Position numbers and translations under genes: made by a program. 64,000 bases of DNA from Paraburkholderia sp. PREW-6R. GTDB lineage: Bacteria > Pseudomonadota > Gammaproteobacteria > Burkholderiales > Burkholderiaceae. The DNA lies in assembly GCF_039621805.1 (NCBI RefSeq), contig NZ_CP155074.1, positions 496,001-560,000 of the forward strand, in the 5' to 3' direction. Below, piece after piece: positions 61,273-64,000 of the stretch (position 1 is the stretch's first letter; each line of letters begins with the position of its first letter). A model generated the notes under the pieces. The model saw only the letters and a program-made list of their open reading frames with translations, ran no database searches and was not told where the DNA came from.

Positions 61273-61531
61273 ATCAACCAGCCGGTCTTTCACGCGTTTC
61301 AATCGCCCATGATACCCAACCGCAAATCGCCGCTCCAGAAAACAAACGGTTTCGAGTTGGCCATTGTCGCTTCTTCTCGTGACAGAACGGCGATTTAAAC
61401 GGGGAGCGGCCGCCTTTGCGAACTGGAGATCGATGCGTGTGCCTGCTGCCGAACGGCGCGGCGCCGGGTGCTGTGCAACCGGTGATCGCGACGTGCTCCA
61501 TAGACCTGCCTTTAAACCGCAATCGCTTGCG

Positions 61532-62656
61532 CTACGAACTCATCGGGTCTTCGCTCTTGCAGCCGAACCAGCGGCGCCGCGCGCCTGGTTCGGCTACATC
61601 CGCTACTTCGCGCCACCATTTTTTGCCCCGATGCGGTGCGTTGAGATCGAGCCGTTCGCCCACACGTGGCGTGGAGAGCGCAATGCCGTGCGCGGACGCA
61701 AGCCCGGCGATGCGCTCGAACGGCTCCTGCCAGCGATGCATCGCGAGATCGAATGTGCCGTTGTGAATCGGTACGAGCCAGCGACCGCCAAGATCCAGGT
61801 GAGCCTGTATCGTCTCTTCGGGCTGCATGTGAACGTAGGGCCATTGCGCATCGTACGCGCCTGTTTCAATCAACGTAATGTCGAACGGCCCGAGCTTTTC
61901 GCCGATGTGCCGGAACCCTTCGAAATAGCCGGTGTCGCCGCTGAAAAAGATTTTGAGTTCGTTGTCGGCAATGACCCAGGACGCCCACAGCGTACTGTTG
62001 CCGTCGAAGAGACTGCGGCCCGAAAAGTGTTGACCTGGCGCTGCCGTCAGCGTCAGGCCGTCAATGTTGGCCTCTTGCCACCAATCGAATTGCCGGACTT
62101 TTCGAGCGTCGATACCCCACTCGATCAACCGGTCGCCAACACCGAGCGGGGTCAGGAAAACGTCCGTTCTTTCAGCGAGCGCGAGTACGGTCTCATGGTC
62201 CAGATGATCGTAATGGTCGTGCGAAAGAATCACGCCGCGCAGCGCAGGCAGGTCGGCGAGCGCAATGGGCGGTGCATGAAAACGCTTTGGACCAACTCGC
62301 TGGAACGGTGAAGCACGTTCCGCAAAAACCGGATCGGTTAACCAATATTGACCGCGCAATTTCAGCAGGATGGTGGAATGGCCGAGACGATACAGGCTGC
62401 GATCTGGCGCCGCGTCGAGCTGCTCACGCGTGAGCGTTTCCACCGGAATGGGACCGGCAGGCATTGTGCCGGCCGGCTTATTGAGCAGCACGTTCCACGC
62501 AATGCGCAGAGTTTTGCCGAAACCCTCTTCAGGGCGCGGCTTGACGTTGCGAAATCGCTGGCCATCGTGCTGAGCAGACGACTCGAACGACTCGCGCCCG
62601 CGTCGTGCGGCAGTCAAACCCAACACGCGAAGGAGGGTACTGGAAAACGAACTCAT
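61532..62656 (-). CDS. Metallo-beta-lactamase-fold hydrolase (UlaG/NAPE-PLD-like)
   Basis: 374-aa MBL-fold enzyme. RLGHSTILLKLRGQYWLTDP leads into the metal motif SHDHYDHLD (H146-x-H-x-D-H), later ligands are in SGDTGYFEGF and the final VPIHNGTFDLAMH. This organisation matches the UlaG/RomA/NAPE-PLD-type group acting on phosphodiester or lactone substrates; outer-membrane remodelling protein RomA is a known relative. A short hydrophobic N-terminus is present. ATG at 62656 is chosen. Divergent from a TetR gene that probably represses it. Confidence 0.88.
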   Translation of the reverse strand: MSSFSSTLLRVLGLTAARRGRESFESSAQHDGQRFRNVKPRPEEGFGKTLRIAWNVLLNKPAGTMPAGPIPVETLTREQLDAAPDRSLYRLGHSTILLKLRGQYWLTDPVFAERASPFQRVGPKRFHAPPIALADLPALRGVILSHDHYDHLDHETVLALAERTDVFLTPLGVGDRLIEWGIDARKVRQFDWWQEANIDGLTLTAAPGQHFSGRSLFDGNSTLWASWVIADNELKIFFSGDTGYFEGFRHIGEKLGPFDITLIETGAYDAQWPYVHMQPEETIQAHLDLGGRWLVPIHNGTFDLAMHRWQEPFERIAGLASAHGIALSTPRVGERLDLNAPHRGKKWWREVADVAEPGARRRWFGCKSEDPMSS

Positions 62657-62693
62657 GAAAGGCTGCCCCAATCCGGAAAGTAGACTGTCTAGT

Positions 62694-62722
62694 GTAGTTT
62701 AGTTTTGGGAAAAGTAAACTGC
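62694..62722. promoter_or_regulatory. Candidate TetR operator between MBL hydrolase and regulator
   Basis: Inverted arms GTAGTTTAG (62694-62702) and GTAAACTGC (62714-62722) match at 7 of 9 positions, with the perfect core AGTTTA/TAAACT. They sit in the 85-base gap between the divergent genes, where both promoters must lie. Confidence 0.5.
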
Positions 62723-62741
62723 ATGGTGTAATATTTTGGCC

Positions 62742-63356
62742 ATGATTACTACTGACACTTCTCTTCGTCTCACCGATCGCAAGCGGGCTGCGGTGATCCA
62801 TGCAGCGACCGAGGAGTTTCTCGCCGCGGGTTTCGACGCCACGAGCATGGACCGGATTGCAGCGCGCGCACACGTGTCCAAGCGCACCGTCTACAACCAC
62901 TTTTCGGGCAAGGAAGCGTTGTTTGCGGCGATCCTGCATGAACTGTGGGATTCGAGTGAAGTGGGCGAGGCACAGGCCTATTCGGCCGAGCAACCATTGC
63001 GGGAGCAACTGGTGAGGCTCCTGCAAAAAAAATTGAGCGTGATGAATGACGACGCATTTCTCGCGCTTGCGCGCGTGGCAATTGCTGCCGGCATTCACTC
63101 GCCTGAGCGTGCGCGCGACATGGTAGCGCGCATGGGCGAACGCGAAGAGGATCTGACTGTGTGGGTTAAGGCTGCCGCTGTGGACGGACGGATCAAGGCG
63201 CCCGATCCGATATTTGCCTCGCAGCAGTTGCAGGGGCTTGTAAAGGCGTTTGCCTTCTGGCCACAGGTGGCAATGGGTCAGCCGCGCCTTGGCAAAGCAG
63301 AGCAACGCCGCGTGGCCGAATCAGCGGCCGATATGTTTCTCGCCTGCTATGGCTGA
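62742..63356 (+). CDS. TetR/AcrR-family transcriptional regulator
   Basis: 204-aa repressor. HTH: KRAAVIHAATEEFLAAGFDA, TSMDRIAARAHVSKRTVYNH, FSGKEALFAAILHEL. The C-terminal ligand domain (about 75-200) resembles AcrR-type C-terminal domains (LQGLVKAFAFWPQVAMGQP). ATG at 62742 is preferred over a TTG two codons upstream. Divergent from the MBL hydrolase gene with a shared inverted repeat, so it most likely autoregulates and represses that gene; inducer unknown. Confidence 0.88.
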   Translation: MITTDTSLRLTDRKRAAVIHAATEEFLAAGFDATSMDRIAARAHVSKRTVYNHFSGKEALFAAILHELWDSSEVGEAQAYSAEQPLREQLVRLLQKKLSVMNDDAFLALARVAIAAGIHSPERARDMVARMGEREEDLTVWVKAAAVDGRIKAPDPIFASQQLQGLVKAFAFWPQVAMGQPRLGKAEQRRVAESAADMFLACYG

Positions 63357-63472
63357 CAAAGTCATTTGATAAGGATGACGAAGTACATAATCTCGCGCGG
63401 CGACCATTTCACCTGCAGGCAAGTCATTCGTCGGTATTCGCGTAAAGCGAATTTCCAGCGAGACATTCTGTT

Positions 63473-63491
63473 TTTATATTATTAATATAAA
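63473..63491. repeat. AT-only palindrome
   Basis: TTTATATTA-T-TAATATAAA, perfect 9-bp arms around one base, made only of A and T in a GC-rich genome. Confidence 0.75.
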
Positions 63492-63649
63492 TAGAATATT
63501 TTCGTTGTCCGCCAGCATCTCGGGGAATATGAATCGCACTTCTGGACCACACGGGGGCAGACTTGCCTCTTTCACGCGCGATCTCGGAAATATCCGACAG
63601 TAATTTACGCGTCTTCTTCTCGGATCATTGCTTATCCGCGTTACCCTTT

Positions 63650-63671
63650 AACGTTTCAGCTTTGAAACGTT
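63650..63671. promoter_or_regulatory. Inverted repeat next to a TATAAT box
   Basis: AACGTTTCA-GCTT-TGAAACGTT, perfect 9-bp arms. TATAAT at 63672-63677 follows immediately, so this could be an operator overlapping a rightward promoter; a -35 at proper spacing is not clear (TTTAAC is 19 bases upstream). Confidence 0.5.
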
Positions 63672-64000
63672 TATAATTCCGCTGCCGTAAGATCACGTAA
63701 GTAATGCCGACTTTGCGCCTACCTACATTGATATTCCGTAAAAATTACGCTTGGTAAGTTTGTTGCGGTTCGGAATAGCCCTAGCCAACGGATTTGCCGA
63801 CAGCAGCGTTGTCTTTTCTTCGACTGCGGTGCGAAGGGCGGCAAGTTTTAAGGCTCGCAACTGCTGCTGTCGAGCAATTCGCGCGCGATTGCCTCCGCTT
63901 GGTCAATTCATGGATTTTCGCGCTGCAGTGGCACATGCGAGGCCATGAACGGAAAGCGGCAGAGGACTAAACACCGTCATCAGTTGTCCTCAATGAAGCA

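Larger units (their letters stand above)
63357..64000. other. AT-rich noncoding end of window with two palindromes
   Basis: 644 bases without a supported gene. It is richer in A/T than the rest (63470-63510, 63640-63760). A 65-codon frame at 63751-63948 lacks a ribosome site and looks random. It resembles a long regulated 5' region for a gene beyond the window edge. The two palindromes are listed separately. Confidence 0.4.

Noticed and set aside
63751-63948. 65-codon frame near the right edge
   Set aside because: Non-ATG start, no ribosome site, random-looking Ala/Arg/Cys composition.

Overview
The window looks like chromosomal DNA of a Paraburkholderia/Burkholderia-type betaproteobacterium. 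It is GC-rich, genes are dense, operons are joined by ATGA and 8-base overlaps, and the gene families are typical of soil and plant-associated members of that group: NodT-type efflux lipoprotein, FlhDC, DUF4148, an OmpC-like porin, hydroxyproline and quinate/shikimate catabolism, and many sugar ABC transporters. This assignment is inference from gene content. I see no rRNA, tRNA, CRISPR array, complete insertion sequence or prophage.

Layout. 1-4 kb: the end of an RND multidrug efflux pump (permease truncated by the window edge) plus its outer-membrane lipoprotein. 4.7-8.8 kb: a D-methionine-type ABC importer (metQNI) followed by a DszC/SfnC-like flavin monooxygenase, which suggests organosulfur scavenging. 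8.9-11.3 kb: mntH, then the flagellar master regulators flhD-flhC on the minus strand behind a 528-base AT-rich upstream region. 11.8-18.7 kb: small accessory genes, including a YeeE/TsuA-type sulfur transporter, a GNAT acetyltransferase, a MmyB-like regulator, a RelE/HigB-type toxin with HTH antitoxin, NTF2-like, RbsD/FucU, VOC and DoxX proteins, and an unknown 90-aa protein. 18.8-21.2 kb: an MHS-type transporter and an orphan response regulator. 21.3-27.3 kb: a trans-4-hydroxy-L-proline catabolic cluster with epimerase, three-part D-hydroxyproline dehydrogenase, divergent DapA-family deaminase and a PAS-AraC regulator. 28.7-34.6 kb: a quinate/shikimate (dehydroshikimate to protocatechuate) cluster with a fused QuiC-HPPD-like dehydratase, catabolic AroQ, an AroE homologue with an NAD-type signature, an MFS importer and a TetR regulator.

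34.7-41.2 kb: a PuuB/OrdL-like oxidase, an ECF sigma/anti-sigma pair, a 671-base intergenic region with unusually strong inverted repeats and an apparently orphan leftward terminator, and an atypical class A penicillin-binding protein. 41.3-45.5 kb: a fructose-type ABC importer (frcB-frcC-frcA) followed by a ROK regulator. 45.8-53.5 kb: a LacI regulator divergent from an ABC importer-beta-galactosidase (GH42) operon, with a perfect 16-bp LacI-type operator between them. 53.5-57.8 kb: a TonB-dependent receptor-ExbB-ExbD-TonB operon behind a near-consensus Zur box, suggesting zinc-regulated metal uptake. 58-64 kb: two small secreted proteins sharing a C-terminal Cys motif, a porin, a protein with a duplicated C-terminal repeat, and a metallo-beta-lactamase-fold hydrolase divergent from a TetR regulator.

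Most genes are ordinary for the group. The best candidates for something undescribed are the structured region at 37.7-37.95 kb, the paired CVGPxxxC-motif small secreted proteins at 58.1-58.7 kb, the Zur-box TonB operon, and the toxin gene whose promoter and operator appear to lie inside its apparent coding region.
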